Source of the DNA: Allolobophora icterica
Taxonomy: Eukaryota > Annelida > Clitellata > Crassiclitellata > Lumbricidae
Reading direction: 5' to 3'
Assembly: GCA_963556255.1 (NCBI GenBank)
Contig: OY744615.1
Coordinates: 19,334,315 to 19,398,314, forward strand
DNA: 64,000 nt
Below the pieces are notes generated by a model. That model saw only the letters and a list, made by a program, of their open reading frames with translations, was not told the origin of the DNA and did no database searches. This document shows, one piece after another, positions 18,835-30,922 of the stretch (the first letter of the stretch is position 1; each line of letters begins with the position of its first letter). The position numbers and the translations under genes are program-made.

Positions 18835-20530
18835 ACATCAGATTATTGCTGTGGATGAAACACTGACAAGCACACTCACTCATCCCTCTTCTTCTAATTC
18901 CAGTGTTGCTGTACTCTGGGAGTGCCAGTCCCAAGCCTGGATAAAGGAGGAGGGCAATGCTAATAATTTTTGTTATGACACAGGATAGCTAAACAGTAAC
19001 TGAGCAACCCTCACCCTCTCTAACATCACTGTATTGTGAACAAGTACAAATAGTTGTCTGGTGATTTGAAGTTGATCACAGCTAATCTCCATGAATTTGG
19101 ATGTAAAAGCGGAATGCATGGACTTCATAGTTTAGCTTCATTACAGAAATACAACTGCCTAATCCAACTGAATGAGTTCTGCAGAAACTACTGAGGTATC
19201 TGTTGATGACGGGCATTGACTGAACCCGCAAGACAGCTGAAGGCACCAATGTCATTTCCACCAGTCGATAGCCAGTAGGTCAGTAAATGGAAATGAGGAA
19301 ACTGGGAAATTGAAACCTGGAAAGAGGTTTATAATCGTGGTCGACATTGACTCGGGTCTAAGATTACTGAACTTGATTCAGAAGAATGCCAGATTCAGTG
19401 CATAAGGTGAGTAAAATGAGTCTCCAGAGAGCATTCCCTCTTTTTTGGAACTGTGATTGGCAGTGGGTCTGGGGACCTATGCATGAGCACTGCCCGTGAT
19501 AGATAGCCACTGGCTGACTCGACTGACCAAGCTGATGGCTGGAGAAACAGCCCTAGACAGTAGGGTGGGGCAAAAAGTAATGAAAACTCGAGTTCAGTTC
19601 CCGGACAAACCTAAATCAAAGGTCCATGTTAAAGATTATTGCTGTGGATGAAACACTGATAAGCACACTCACTCATCCGTCATCCTCTAACTCCAGTGTT
19701 GTCGTACTCTGGGAGTGCCAGTCCCAAGCCTGGATAAAGGAGGAGGGCAATGCTAATAATTTTTTTATGATACAGGATAGTTAAACAGTATCTGAGCAAC
19801 CCTCACCCTCTCTAGTAGCATCACTGTATTGGTGAACAAGTACTAATAGTTGTCTGGTAATCTGAAGCTAATCACAGCTAATCTCCATGAATTTTGGTGT
19901 AAAAGCGGAATACATGGGCTTCAAAGTTTAAATTCGTTACAGAAGTACAACTGCCTAATCCAACTGAATGAGTTCTGCAGAAACTAATGAGGTATCAATT
20001 GATGATGGGCATTGAGTCATACCCACTTGTTGATAGACAGTATATCAGTAAATGGAAAATTTGGAAATTATAAGGAGACTGGGAAATTGAAATCTGGAAA
20101 AAAGGTTTATAATCGTGGTCGACATTGACCCAAGTCTAAGATTAATGAACTTGCATGAGAAGAGTGCCAGAGTCAGTGCAACAGCTGAGTAAAATGAGTC
20201 TCCAGTGAGCAGTCCCTCGTATTGGAACTGTGAGGTGTGGCAGAGGGTCTGAGGATGTGACTGTATTTTCACGTACCTATGCATGAGCACTGCCCGTGAT
20301 AGATAGCCACTGGCTGCATGGGCGTCCAGAGGGGGAAGGGGGCATTTACCACCTGGATTTTGAAAATTGTCAAATTTTTTTGCTCAAGGCAAAAACGTCA
20401 TTTTGCCCCCCAGAAAAATTTTGTCCCCTAGAAATATTTTACCCCCCTACAAAAATTCCTTCGGACGCCCATGACTGGCTGACTCGACTAACTGACTAAG
20501 CTGATGGCTGGAGAAACAGTCCTGGACAGC
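18835..20530. repeat. Tandem segmental duplication, two copies of about 0.7 kb
   Basis: Copy 1 (about 18835-19560) and copy 2 (about 19630-20530) share long stretches, such as ATTGCTGTGGATGAAACACT, TGGGAGTGCCAGTCCCAAGC and GATAGATAGCCACTGGCTG. They are about 90% alike by eye, with an offset near 795 bp. Copy 2 is longer because it contains a MITE at 20317-20473. No gene was recognised in either copy. Confidence 0.85.
20317..20473. mobile_element. hAT-like MITE, 157 bp, TSD ACTGGCTG, empty site at 19516
   Basis: The left end is CATGGGCGTCCAGAGGG. The right end on the minus strand is CATGGGCGTCCGAAGG. Exact 8-bp duplications ACTGGCTG lie at 20309-20316 and 20474-20481. The paralogous site in the first duplication copy has a single ACTGGCTGACTCGACT with no insert. 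The interior has repeated TTTTGCCCCCC-like segments, shared with 42252-42523. Confidence 0.93.
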
Positions 20531-22479
20531 CATAAACTTGGGATCAAGTTAGTGTTATGAAATTACAGGAACATATTTGGAGGATTATCTTACAAGCTGA
20601 TTGATGGCCTAGCACTGATATTCTAAGTGATGGCACATTTGGTGTGTAAGCAACATCGCCTATGCACTTTTATCCTCTCAATTCAGCCCATTAAGTTACA
20701 GGAGCAGAAAACGATAAACGATATTACTTAAAGAATTCATTTTACTTATACATATCATCATTATCAGTTCCTGACGCCAGCCATTTGGCGGCGATGGGTA
20801 GGAATAAATGATCTCCATTATACATATTACTCTTAAATATTAATTTAATGTTGTGTCCTGATGTCAAAATACTTATAAATAGTTTCATTCTGTGCTATAT
20901 CAATATTTTTTTCTAGTGTATAATCATTAATTTCTGTTTCTTATTTAAATGTTCTTCCTATGCCTTGTCACATATAATTATTATCATTGATTTTATTTGA
21001 TGGTATTTTATTGGCTCTTTGTATTTCAATGATAGACTATTTTTTATTTGCATTTGTTTTCACCTGTTGCATTATCTGCATAGTTTCTTCGATTATTATG
21101 ATTGAAACTGAGTGATGTGAACTGAAGTCTTATGCATATTCTCTTCTTTTCCATATTTAAACATTTTAGGTAATCATATGTATAGATGTGTGTAGCTCTG
21201 CTAATAATATGTTAGGATTTCATACCTGACTGCGTTTTATGCTCTTGATTATAGGCTTATATTTTGTAGGGGTTTGTATAAAAAGGCAAACGTCATTAAT
21301 TTCTGTCTTTGCTTGGTGGGACATTTTCTAAATGTTACTTGACTCGAGTGAATCATTAAAATGTCGATTTATCTGTAAACCTAGCTACAACAGTATCAGC
21401 TTTTGACAGATACATTAAAGAATGTATATATTTCTGCACCATTATATAAATAAATAAATAAAACAAATATATATGCATATACATGTGAGATATTTGTTAG
21501 TATTTGTACTGAATCTATTTGGATTATCTGTGTTATCAAGATCATTACCAGTATTGTGCATGTTCATTTGTAATTAATAGTTTGCTTTTGGTTTCGTATG
21601 ATATTGTTGTGCGCAAGGAAACATAATATTCCAAAAAGCCCCAGGATAAGAACTTAATCACGGTCTCTTCTTTGAGAATTATACTGCCAAGAGATAACTG
21701 TAGGAGAAAGAGCATAGGCTACTGCTGGATACATTTTTGGTTCAGAACCTTTGGGGATACGCCCTGGGGCAAAATGCTGACCCAGTTCAATGTACCTGGA
21801 TAAACCTGGCAACTGCATTGCTCACTCTTATTTGCTGTTTTGATAGAAACGAGAAGACCTGCCTGTCTGCCTGCCTGCCTGCTTGCTTGCCTGTGTGTGC
21901 ATGCCTGCCTGCCCAAGTGCCTGCACATAGAATGAAATTTACAGAGCAGGTGTGGCTTAGGTTTCAGAAGGAGTTTAGAGGATGGGATTTATGTGACGAG
22001 TTGAGCAGGTAAATTCTCTGAAACTCAATAGGCCTGTGTAGAGGAAACCATATACAATATCTGGGAGATGAGGTGGAGGGGAGTAGAGGTGTTAGGAATT
22101 GGTACAAACGATGATCGTCATGGTAGAGGTGGTCTTGGCAGAGGTAGAAAGGTTGGTTGCTTGTGGTATTTAAGCAATTATTCATTTGTAAAATTTTTCC
22201 AGAATATTGCAGTACAAAAACTACTGTTTTCAAATCATCAGAGAGCAGACAGCTGTGTACTGTTAATTTGTCTTGTTTTGAAAGTAAGGAGGTAGGCAGG
22301 TAGCATTCTGTTATGAAAGGAATAAGACTTAAAGCATTGGCAAAATTGAAACTACAGATATTTAAAACTCAGTTAAAGGTATCTTTTACTTCTGTGAAAA
22401 TGTGTATGTGTGAGAAAAGTGATGTTGATAAGATTTGAGAAAAAGCGAGATGACGTTGATGTAATAATAATATGTTCAT
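20531..22479. other. AT-rich non-coding stretch
   Basis: No gene is recognised. It holds a short TGCC repeat at 21862-21923. The words TAGGCTTATATTTTGTAGGG and GACATTTTCTAAATGTTACT near 21255-21360 recur at 23090-23190. This is a dispersed repeat of about 250 bp (21250-21460 and 23090-23290) that ends in TACATTAAAGAATGTATATA. Confidence 0.5.
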
Positions 22480-22710
22480 TTACTGACAAGCTCACTGACA
22501 AACTGCAGTAAGTAACATTGAAACATATGACAGTACAATTATCAAGATCTTATAGAGCACACATCTTGGCAGCCTGTTAGATGCCCACTCATTTTACAGC
22601 TGCCCCTAGGGAGTGGATGGCTGAGTCAGCCTAAAGGGGGCTTAAGGCATCGAACCACGTCTTTCAAGATCTTCTGTTCTTCAAGCAAGTGTGTTGCCAT
22701 ACATATCTCC
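22480..22710 (-). mobile_element. SINE family B copy, minus strand
   Basis: The + strand reads from the tail (ACTGACAAACTGCAGTAAGT) through CATCTTGGCAGCCTGTTAG to the body (GGATGGCTGAGTCAGCC) and head (CATCGAACCACGTCTTTC). Its tail closely matches 53690-53830. Confidence 0.75.
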
Positions 22711-23284
22711 CTTTTCAAATGCCATAATGTCATAAGTAAAGGATTGTATTAACACTATTGTAAAATCATAGTACTAATGATATATCATTAACAACTAAAT
22801 GGTGATGTTGCATCATCAGAAATTCCAATTTTTGAACACTTCTAATTAGGATCTATGTTCGTTTAATAAAAATGCATATCTTTATGAAAATTTGAAAGTT
22901 TAAGTATTCAGTTTTTTTTTAAATGCATGCATGCCAAGCTGGCAATTTCCTGTCAAAATTTGAAAGCTGTCTGTACTTTACTGGTTTCATTTCAAACAGT
23001 GATAATTAAAATTTAACCGTCTACAAGTCATTCCGACCCGTAGCTGATTCAAAAGGTCAGAGTTTGCTCACTGCTCAGTGCTCATGACTAGAGGCTTATA
23101 TTTTGTGGGAGGGGGTTTATAAAAGGCAAAAGTCATTAATTTCTGTGATGGCTTGGTGGGACATTTTCCAAATGTTACTTGACTCAAGACAATCTTTTGG
23201 AACTCTGCATCTGTAAACTTAGTTACAACAGTATGAACCTTTGCCAGATATTACATTAAAGAATGTATATATATGTATATATAT

Positions 23285-23476
23285 ATATATCAATCAATCA
23301 ATCAATCAATGGAATTTGTATAGCGCCCCTTCAAGGCAACTACTCAGAGGCACTCCTGACCCAAGCCCGGTCAAAAAGGAAAGTCTTAAGGTTCTTATAA
23401 AAGGTACTAGACATGACCCGAGGAAGAGAACGCAGGTCAGAGGGTAAGCCATTCCACAGAGAGGGACCTACGACAT
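23285..23476 (-). pseudogene. 5'-truncated LINE tail, family L-A, minus strand
   Basis: Read on the minus strand it encodes VVGPSLWNGLPSDLRSLPR and FYKNLKTFLFDRAW. It then gives CTCTGAGTAGTTGCC, GGCGCTATACAAATTCC and an ATTG repeat tail (23290-23310 on the + strand). This is the same organisation as 12195-12714. Confidence 0.85.
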
Positions 23477-24040
23477 GTATATGTATTCACAATTAATTAT
23501 ATGCACACACACACATATATATATTAGAGTGGTCCAAAAAAGTAAAATTTAGAAATTTGTTTCTCCACATGGCTGCCCTTGTTACATGTAATATTGTGAA
23601 TTTTGTGACAAATTTTGAAGTCATTCTGAGAATATTTAGGGGTCGCTATGAATTATCACTTTTTGGATAAACATCGAAAAACAGCAAATAATGAGTTAAT
23701 TTTGATAATTACATCCTTGTTTTATTTTTATTTTTTGACATTCAGTAATAGGATGCGAACAATAAGAAAACAATTGAAAACTGTTAACTGGTATCCTAAA
23801 ATGTTAACAGTAAGAAGCATTAGTTTTGAAAGTAGTCTTTAAGATAAAAGTTACTATTGACATCGACACGAATGAATGCAGAACGAATGCAACATTTAAA
23901 AACTGGTTAAATGTAGTTTGTCAAGTCTGAAGGATAGAGTGTGGGTATGCAACTATTCACAGCAACCGTTTAGGCCTACAATGTTTTTCTTTTAGTGATC
24001 ATCAGCTGTCAAGGCTGCTTTGGATGGGGTGGGGGTAGAG

Positions 24041-25250
24041 CTAGCGGTGGCGCTTGACAAACTGGAGCAAGAAATGCTTCTGATCTTTATTTTTTGTGAT
24101 CGTTTCATTACATTTCTGGATGAGCACAATGCCACATTCAGTGCTGTCATTGACCACCCTCATGGCTTGGACTCTTGCTTTCAATTTCTTGGATGACTCG
24201 TCATCTTTCCATTCTTCTTGGTCCTTTGAAAGGAAAACCTCGGCCTCCTCCTTCCCTGTGATGCTCAGCAACTTGAAGAGATGCGTGGTTTGCTTGGTCA
24301 CAAAGTTCTACAGTCTCCAGAACTTAGTGACTTTGGTGGCATTCACCCTCCACAGAGCCGATGGAGTCTTTGCAAGCTGGAGGTTGGCTCCTAAGGCCCT
24401 CTTGACATTTGAACAGTGCCAGTCCTATGAGGTGTTCAGAAACGTACCATAGAGGACGAGACAATGCTGCCGCCTCGGCATCGGCAACAAGGCGATTCGG
24501 ATACATCTTGAGCAGACTAAGCATCTTGGCATCATTCCGTGCAGCATTCGATGGCATTGTAGCTTCATGCAAGAAACGGCCATGCACAAGTGCAACAAAA
24601 ATGGAAAGCTCTGTCAGTCTACTTTTCTCTCTGGCCATCAGCATCGGCTGGTCTTGGTAAAGTATGAGCATGGTGTATCGCTCCTGCAGCTCGGAACTTG
24701 ATGGCCTTCACAGATCCCCATGGATGATGAGTCACAATCGAAGGTCAAGCTAATCCTCCCTGGGCTGTTGGTGGTTGAAGGCAGTTGTGTAAAATGATAT
24801 CATCTCCCCCCTCGTAGGCTGTGATTTCATCACCAAAGAGCCCATCTTTTGTGGGTGTGTAGCTCACTTGCTGTACGTATGGCCATTTCTTTTGGAATCT
24901 CTTGAATAGGCCAATCTCGGGTTCCCTAGTTGCGTCAAACAGAGCTGTGAAGACATTGAGCATTGAGAATGACCTCCATGACATGATGGCGACAACGAAT
25001 CATCACGAGCTCATGACCCACTGCTTCTTCAATGATCACACAAGCTCCTCTATGGATATTTGTATTGGACAAAGTAGCAACAAAATACTAGCCCCTTTGC
25101 ACCAATGCAAACACAAACACAGCTCCACGATCTGGAAAGTTGACCCTGACTGAGGCACGAGCAACCTCTGGACTAGAGACTATGTTCCTCCAGAAATTAT
25201 TTGTCTTTGGAGTAGACATAGACGGAGCAAATGCCACTGCAACAGTTTGC
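24041..25250 (-). pseudogene. Decayed transposase-like gene of an uncharacterised invertebrate family
   Basis: Three broken pieces follow one another on the minus strand. Around 25110-24960: SNTNIHRGACVIIEE and RCRHHVMEVILNAQ. Around 24960-24745, after a frame change: EPEIGLFKRFQKKW. Around 24671-24324: ALVHGRFLHEATMPSNAARN and RPLWYVSEHLIGLALF. After another frame change, 24301-24041: KLLSITGKEEAEVFLS, VVNDSTECGIVLI and QKHFLLQFVKRHR. From memory, these blocks in this order occur in a large family of unannotated invertebrate proteins with a DTTxSNTG motif, then CRHHxxE, LWYLSE and an NDxAERG-type C-terminus. Here the Asp of that first motif is lost, and stops and frameshifts are present. Its position between long TIRs suggests that the family is a transposase; that is inference. 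Confidence 0.6.
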
Positions 25251-25262
25251 AGGCACTGTTAC

Positions 25263-25557
25263 CAGGGGTGTGAATTCAGCTTTTTCGTTGGGGGGGGGGG
25301 GGCAAGGAGGTCATTTGAGTATTTTTACGAGGGAACTGCCCCATTTGCCTCATGGTAAATCCAGCACTGTGTACCTATATATGCCCATAAGCTAGTCCAT
25401 ACAGTGCAGGCCTACACCCTTTACATGATGACCCTGAATTTGAGTATCTTTTTTTCCTTTTAACCCCTTTCTTCTTCCTTTTCTTCTTGTTCCATTCCTT
25501 TTCCTTTTTTTTCAAAAATCAAGGGGGAATGCCCCCCGCCACCCAATGACACCCCTG
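25263..25557. mobile_element. hAT-like MITE, 295 bp, TSD ACTGTTA(C/G)
   Basis: The left end is CAGGGGTGTGAATTCAGC. The right end on the minus strand is CAGGGGTGTCATTGGGTGG. The flanks ACTGTTAC (25255-25262) and ACTGTTAG (25558-25565) agree at 7 of 8. It is inserted inside the long-TIR element at 23525-25821 and so is younger than it. Confidence 0.8.
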
Positions 25558-25818
25558 ACTGTTAGTGCCTTCACAATGCAACATTTACATGTTCTTATTG
25601 TTCTAGTCATTTGAAAACAAATTCAAAACATTAATACGACCAAAATTTCATCCGAAATGCGTATATCAGAAAATTGTTGAAATCATAGCGACCCCTAAAA
25701 CTACTCCGATTGATTCAATTTTTGGCATGGTTCTTCTGTATACATAGTGAAATAAGGGCAGCCTTGTGGAGAGAGTTTTTAGACACTTTCAAATTTTACC
25801 ATATGCATGTGGACCACC

Positions 25819-25821
<3 letters not shown>

Positions 25822-25899
<78 letters not shown>
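25822..25899. repeat. AT dinucleotide microsatellite
   Basis: About 78 bp of AT repeat directly abuts the right end of the long-TIR element. Confidence 0.95.
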
Positions 25900-25902
<3 letters not shown>

Positions 25903-26208
25903 TTCAAATTGTATTCCATAGATAGACCCAGTGTATGTATATTTTATATTTTTACTATTAAGGAATATAGCTGCTTAATATTCGGCATGACCAGGGCTTT
26001 CCTGCCATCAAGAAAACATGATTCACCGTGTCCCAGTGTTTTTCACAACCATCATTCAGTTTGCTTAGTAGACCATAAGCTTATCAGCTAGGTGTAGCAC
26101 CTGTCTTTGGTCTTTGACAACCTCCCCTGACTGGATAATGACACCTTGGGAATCCAACAGTTTGCTGTTCGCCACTCCCCATCCTGTCCCCACTCTTTCA
26201 CCTCTTTG

Positions 26209-26640
26209 TCATCCTTGGTGTTTCAGCCGACATGGGCTGCCACACCTGAGAATGCCAGGCAGTAGCACAACCTGGCTGGTAAGAAGTGAGGCTAGGGAAC
26301 GCCATGGGAAATCAACAGCCCCGGCCGGCAAGTGATAAAAACGAGTCGTTGGCGACGGAATGATGAGTGCCACCGGGCTGATCACACCCTCAAAATTTGA
26401 TTTATTGGCATAATCAGGAAAGCGATGATGCAGAAGCGCCAACGAATGGTCCGGCTATTAGTCGCCGCAGCAGACTTCCGCTGCCTATGGATGTGGATGA
26501 ACGGTGTGCTCAGTGGCCGGATACGGAAGCTGCTGCTACTGCCACATCTCTGGTGCTACAGTTTGGTGTCGTGCGTTACCAGAAGAGGAGCATCCACTGA
26601 CTGGAGTTTCCCGCTAGTACTGCGGTCTTACGGTGGATGA
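26209..26640 (+). other. CpG-richer patch with possible exon(s), unresolved
   Basis: TTTCAG at 26221-26226 is followed by a 52-bp open segment and GTAAGA at 26279, a strong acceptor and donor pair. A second open segment after CATAATCAG begins at 26418 (ESDDAEAPTNGPAISRRSRL) and runs to a stop near 26600. CpG is denser than in the surroundings. It lies about 2 kb before the first recognised KIF26 exon on the same strand. It could hold an upstream exon or promoter, but no family match is seen and the phase of the 52-bp piece (ends in phase 0) does not fit the next recognised exon directly. Confidence 0.25.
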
Positions 26641-28662
26641 ATGGATGGATGGAAGCAAGTCCATTGCTTCTGTTGGATGCGCTGATGGAAAGGATCCCAT
26701 CTACTACATGGCTTCTGGTCTACTGCATGCGCAGAACTATATCAGTCGCAAACGTGTCTTGCATGTGAACGGCAGTGTTGCTTAGCAGTTCTGCTGAGAT
26801 TTGCGAGCGCATTAGGAGCAAAAGCTATTTCAGAACACTAAACTTATTTTGAGTCTTGAAATGGACGCTATATTAGGAGAGGCATTTGCTGAATGACGAC
26901 TCTGAAATGGCCTTGACCTTCGATGGATTCAGTTGGGTGGCTGACAGATAAAATGGATATCACTTTGACACCTGTGTAAGCAAAAGTACATTTTCTTAAT
27001 CTTAAAATAATTTTGTTATATTGAAATTTTCAGCCGACACACAAGAATCATTTACTTGAGAAACTATAAAGCCACATTTAAATTTTTCTTATGTAGGACA
27101 GTTAAACAAGCAGGGAAACTGAATGCAAATCTGAAGTGTTGTTAAACATACATCTACTACAGGTGCTTACAAGTGTAAATCTAAAGTTTAAAGATACATA
27201 TTATACAAGTCTTTAAAAGAGTCATAACACATGCATTTATTTATTTATCATGTTAAATATAATAAACTGTTGTGTACTTATGTTACTAATACAGCTGTTA
27301 ACATGTTGCCAAAAATGTGGCATATTAATGCTGTCCTAGATAGCATATGATGAGTACATTTCTCTAATGATCCCATATTGCAGTATTGTGTAAATTGTGT
27401 TTCAAAGACCATCGTAAAGTAAAACAAAGTAGTATACCACAGCCATGCTATATCTTGCAGACTGAAGGCACCTTTTTTAATTAAAAGGTAACATGCAAAT
27501 GTACATGTTTAATGTAGCAACCATTATGTCCTCAACCCTGCTGTGCCTGATTCCCAATAATTGATTCATGAGCAAACTGTCTTGTTTAGTTATTGCTCAT
27601 TTAGTTGTCCTCAGAGGCAAGTGTGGATAGTTTTCTGGTCTTCTGTTGCTCTGACAACATTTTATCATGTTGTGTGTGAGTGGATTTGCAGACAGTTGCC
27701 AATTTTGGCTAGAGCATTGTCACTGGCCTTTCATCTGCCTAACCATATCTTAAAATTAACTTCGAAAAATGTTTCACTGGTTCACAATCACTTCGGATAG
27801 ACTTAAGAGTTTTTTTAATAGAATTTTATAGGCCAAGGGTTCAATTTCACCTCAAACCTCAACATGTATATCCTCACACTACTTGTTTATGCATATTCAT
27901 GACATATGCAGAATAAGGCGTTTTGTCCCAGAGTCTTCAAGGGATATCTAGGAGTAACGCATTGCTCTCCAGTTGCCTTGATTATTGCAACGGCTTCTTA
28001 CTGGTATCACAGAGTAAAGCAGGCACTTTCAAGAGTTTTGAACTCTTTTACTAGATCTAAATACTTGAATGAGTATATAGGCCTAACCAGGTACTTCTTT
28101 CAAATGGGGGGTTGTAGTTTATAAAACATTGAACTCTGGGGACCAGAGTACTTCAGTCCTTATTCTGCAGACTTATTGCTATTCAACAGTCTTCCAATTA
28201 CCTTTCTTAAATTTTTTCCAAAATCTAGAACTATTCTTGGTGCTTTCCTGGGTGTATCTAAAACAACAGCCTTTCTCAGTGTAGGAGCTTGTTAGCTGCT
28301 GGACATAATTTTGGAATGCTTGTCCTGTATATGGTACTTGCACGCATTGTTGAGGCTTCCCTGCTGTGTAGATGACACCCATCTTAAAGACTTTGGTACA
28401 AGTTTAAGAAGGACAAATCTTTGTATACTTTGTACTCACAATACAATAATAATTTTAACATTTAGGCCTTTATCATAAATTTTAAAAAGCAAGTTTAAAA
28501 TTTACAGGATTGCATTCAAGGCAGCATTAAATTTAAGATCCATGTTTTCAAACTAGGCTGATGCTATCAGAAGTTTTATTGTAATGAAATGTGATTTTAT
28601 TATGATGAAATATGACAATATAAGGAGGCTGCATTGTACTCCTTACTGTTTCTTTTATTCAG
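26641..28662. other. AT-rich non-coding stretch before the first recognised KIF26 exon
   Basis: No repeats or genes recognised. It is presumably intron or upstream sequence of the kinesin gene. The acceptor of the next exon has a clear pyrimidine tract (CTTACTGTTTCTTTTATTCAG). Confidence 0.4.
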
Positions 28663-28834
28663 AGGTGTACGAAAGTTGTTGAATCGAAGAAAGAAGCACG
28701 ATCCGCTGGAAGCTGATCTGGAATCGACAGTATTTCTAACAAATTTCAGCTACATTCTGAAGAATGATCCACCCAGGGAACTACCTTGCAGTATTCCATC
28801 TCAGACGAAACTCCTTCGACAGACAACTGCTCGG
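28663..28834 (+). CDS. KIF26: KIF26-like kinesin, pre-motor exon
   Basis: This 172-bp exon follows TTTCTTTTATTCAG and ends before GTTAGA, a weaker donor. It starts with the last base of a codon and ends on a codon boundary. It encodes a basic stretch (KLLNRRKKHDP), then STVFLTNFSYILKNDPPREL, PCSIPSQTKLLRQ and TTAR. KIF26A/B proteins have, just before the motor, the same order: a KKKK-type basic run, a (T/S)xFSxIL block and a Pro-Cys-containing segment. The product leads in phase 0 into AKAMVRICPVKV of the next exon. KIF26 proteins are atypical microtubule-binding kinesins that lack normal motility and act in growth-factor and cytoskeletal signalling in vertebrates. The exon is followed by a 15.7-kb intron. 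Confidence 0.75.
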
Positions 28835-28848
28835 GTTAGATCAGGGCC

Positions 28849-28907
28849 ACACTCAGACTTAACTCAGAGCTAAACTCAGAGTTAACTCAGAGATAACTCA
28901 GAGTTTT
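28849..28907. repeat. Short AACTCAGAG tandem repeat next to the exon
   Basis: Five to six imperfect AACTCAGAG/AACTCAGACTT units begin 15 bp after the exon's donor site. Confidence 0.75.
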
Positions 28908-28909
28908 AA

Positions 28910-30825
28910 ATGATAGGATAACTAACTTTTGTACTTATCATGTAAAGTCACAAAATATCAATGATTCTGTGTTACATAAAGTGCTGCATGGTAGTAGGGT
29001 TCCAGAAAAACATTCAGTTTATCTCGGATAAACTTAAAAATTCCTGGCGGGCAAACATTCGCTGATGTGCAGATCAGATTGGACATATATATGTCAGATC
29101 GAAAACCAATCTGCTATATCAAAAATGATTTTGCTGGATTACGTTTATAATTAAGGTGGATTACAGTGCATATGATGAATGGTACGTGCAATTAGCATCA
29201 AACTGCTTTTAGAAAACATGCATACCTAAAACTTAACTTTTAAAAGGCACTGTTCAGTATCACACAGTATTGAAAATTGTAATTGCATTAAAGTAACAAT
29301 GGTACTGCTAATTTATGATGATGATGAGGACAGTTGATAATGATGCTGTAACGATACATGTAACAGTAATAAAGAAGTAAGTAATCAGAGAAGACTTTTG
29401 ACATGACAGTTAGTTAGTCTGCCATTTGAGTAGACTGACAGCTGACTGAATATTCTGTTGGACATACAATTCTAAACGTTGCTCACTTGCTTTTGAGTTG
29501 GTTGTCATTTAAGTCATGCGTTGCAAATTTTATGGCGTGTTTAGTAACATCAAACGGAGGACTCAGGCATGAGTTCAATTATTTATTATGATGTATGCTG
29601 AACTGTGAGACGTGAAGTGGTCAATACCTTCAGAAAAACATCAATCATGTTGTGATTTATTGTAACAGAAAGGTAAGGTTAGATAAGACAAAATAATTGC
29701 TTGCTGATCCAGATGTTCTCATAATCAACTAAAATTGTGGAAAGGCACTGCAACGTCTCTCTCAATTGTTTTGACTCATGCACAGACATAATTGTAGTAC
29801 TCAACTGAATAGGTGGGAACTCTTTCCTTGTCCTAAATGCCAATGCATCACACAGAGGTTGGCTATTGTGTTGTCATGCTATGCAGCCATAGCAGAGGTT
29901 TTCAATTAACTACTAAGTGTTATTCTTGTCTTTGCTTCACAGGCTCTTCAAGTAATTACTGTTCACAAAGCCAGGTTAAGTGTTGTTTGTGCTGTATATG
30001 GTTGTTATTAGGGTTCTGCCAGCTCTGGGTTTGATCCCAAAGAGAAACCAATGACCTGTTATGAGGCCAAATGGGAATATCTGTTGAGGCTGTTTTTCAG
30101 TCCATTCTTCTGCTTCTCATTTTCTCTTCATCCTCATCTTGAGTGCTCTGGTCTTAGAGAGAGATCCAGAAATCCAACAATCCCAATCTGTTCTGTGCTC
30201 TGTGCCTTACTTGTTCGTAGCTGAGTCGGACTGTTTATCCATAATTGAGTAGAACAGCAGAGTTCTCAGTCTTCTTGTAGTCCTCCCGATTCCTCGTTTC
30301 AGTATTGTTCTCAGACTTGAGTAAGAGTGGCTGTTGCCAAGAATACACGTCCCATCCAGTTCATCGATACTTTAGATCTCTGCCAACTCTGTATGCAACA
30401 GCCAGAGTGTTTTATCATAATTTTGCGTTCTTTCAAACTCATCTTCCTTAATTTTCTCCAGACTGACTTGCTGATTGCCTGTAGTGTTTCTACTTATGCC
30501 AAATTTAGAATCCATGTTTCCAATTCTATCAATGACAATAGACTGAGTTCACCGGGGACTTATTAAAATTACTTGACTTTTGATGTGATGTGGTTGGGGA
30601 CGTAGATCCTAAAATTAGTCAGCTATAGAAAATCGACTTCATTGATATGGCTCATCAAGATATTGTTGTAATAAGCATCTGGTGATGCCAAACTAAACAC
30701 AAGGCTTCGTACCATTTTATTAGGTCCAGGTGCTTACAAGTTCTACTGTCATGTTACTCATGTAAAAAAAATGTTTTTTTGCCATCTGATGTTCTTCTTT
30801 TGATCTAAACTGGTATACACAGTCT
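28910..30825. other. KIF26 intron sequence, nothing recognised
   Basis: AT-rich, with a few short frames that show no motif. Confidence 0.4.
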
Positions 30826-30922
30826 TCCATTATTATACTTCAAAGGTAACAGGACTGTTGCACCTGGTCCTGCTTCCATTATTATACTTCAAAGGTAATG
30901 GGACTGTTGCACCTGGTCCGGC
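30826..30922. repeat. Tandem duplication of about 48 bp
   Basis: TTCCATTATTATACTTCAAA, GGTAA and GGACTGTTGCACCTGGTCC are repeated twice in direct orientation with two or three differences. Confidence 0.9.

Larger units (their letters stand above)
23525..25821 (-). mobile_element. DNA transposon with about 130-bp TIRs, class uncertain
   Basis: The left end TTAGAGTGGTCC (23524-23535) and the right end TTAGGGTGGTCC (minus strand from 25822) start a long inverted pair. Further in, both sides share GTAAAATTT, TCTCCACA, GGCTGCCCTT and TTTAGGGGTCGCTATGA, so the TIRs extend to about 23650 and 25675. Both flanks are AT repeats, so a TA target duplication is possible but not provable. The interior holds a decayed transposase-like gene on the minus strand (24041-25250) and a nested MITE at 25263-25557. 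The superfamily is not assigned. Confidence 0.75.

Noticed and set aside
24096..24660. Plus-strand frames of 83-118 codons in the long-TIR element
   Set aside because: They are antisense to the better supported minus-strand pseudogene, whose motifs match a known protein pattern.
25822..25899. Replication origin suggested by the AT run
   Set aside because: Simple AT microsatellites are common here and give no evidence of origin function.
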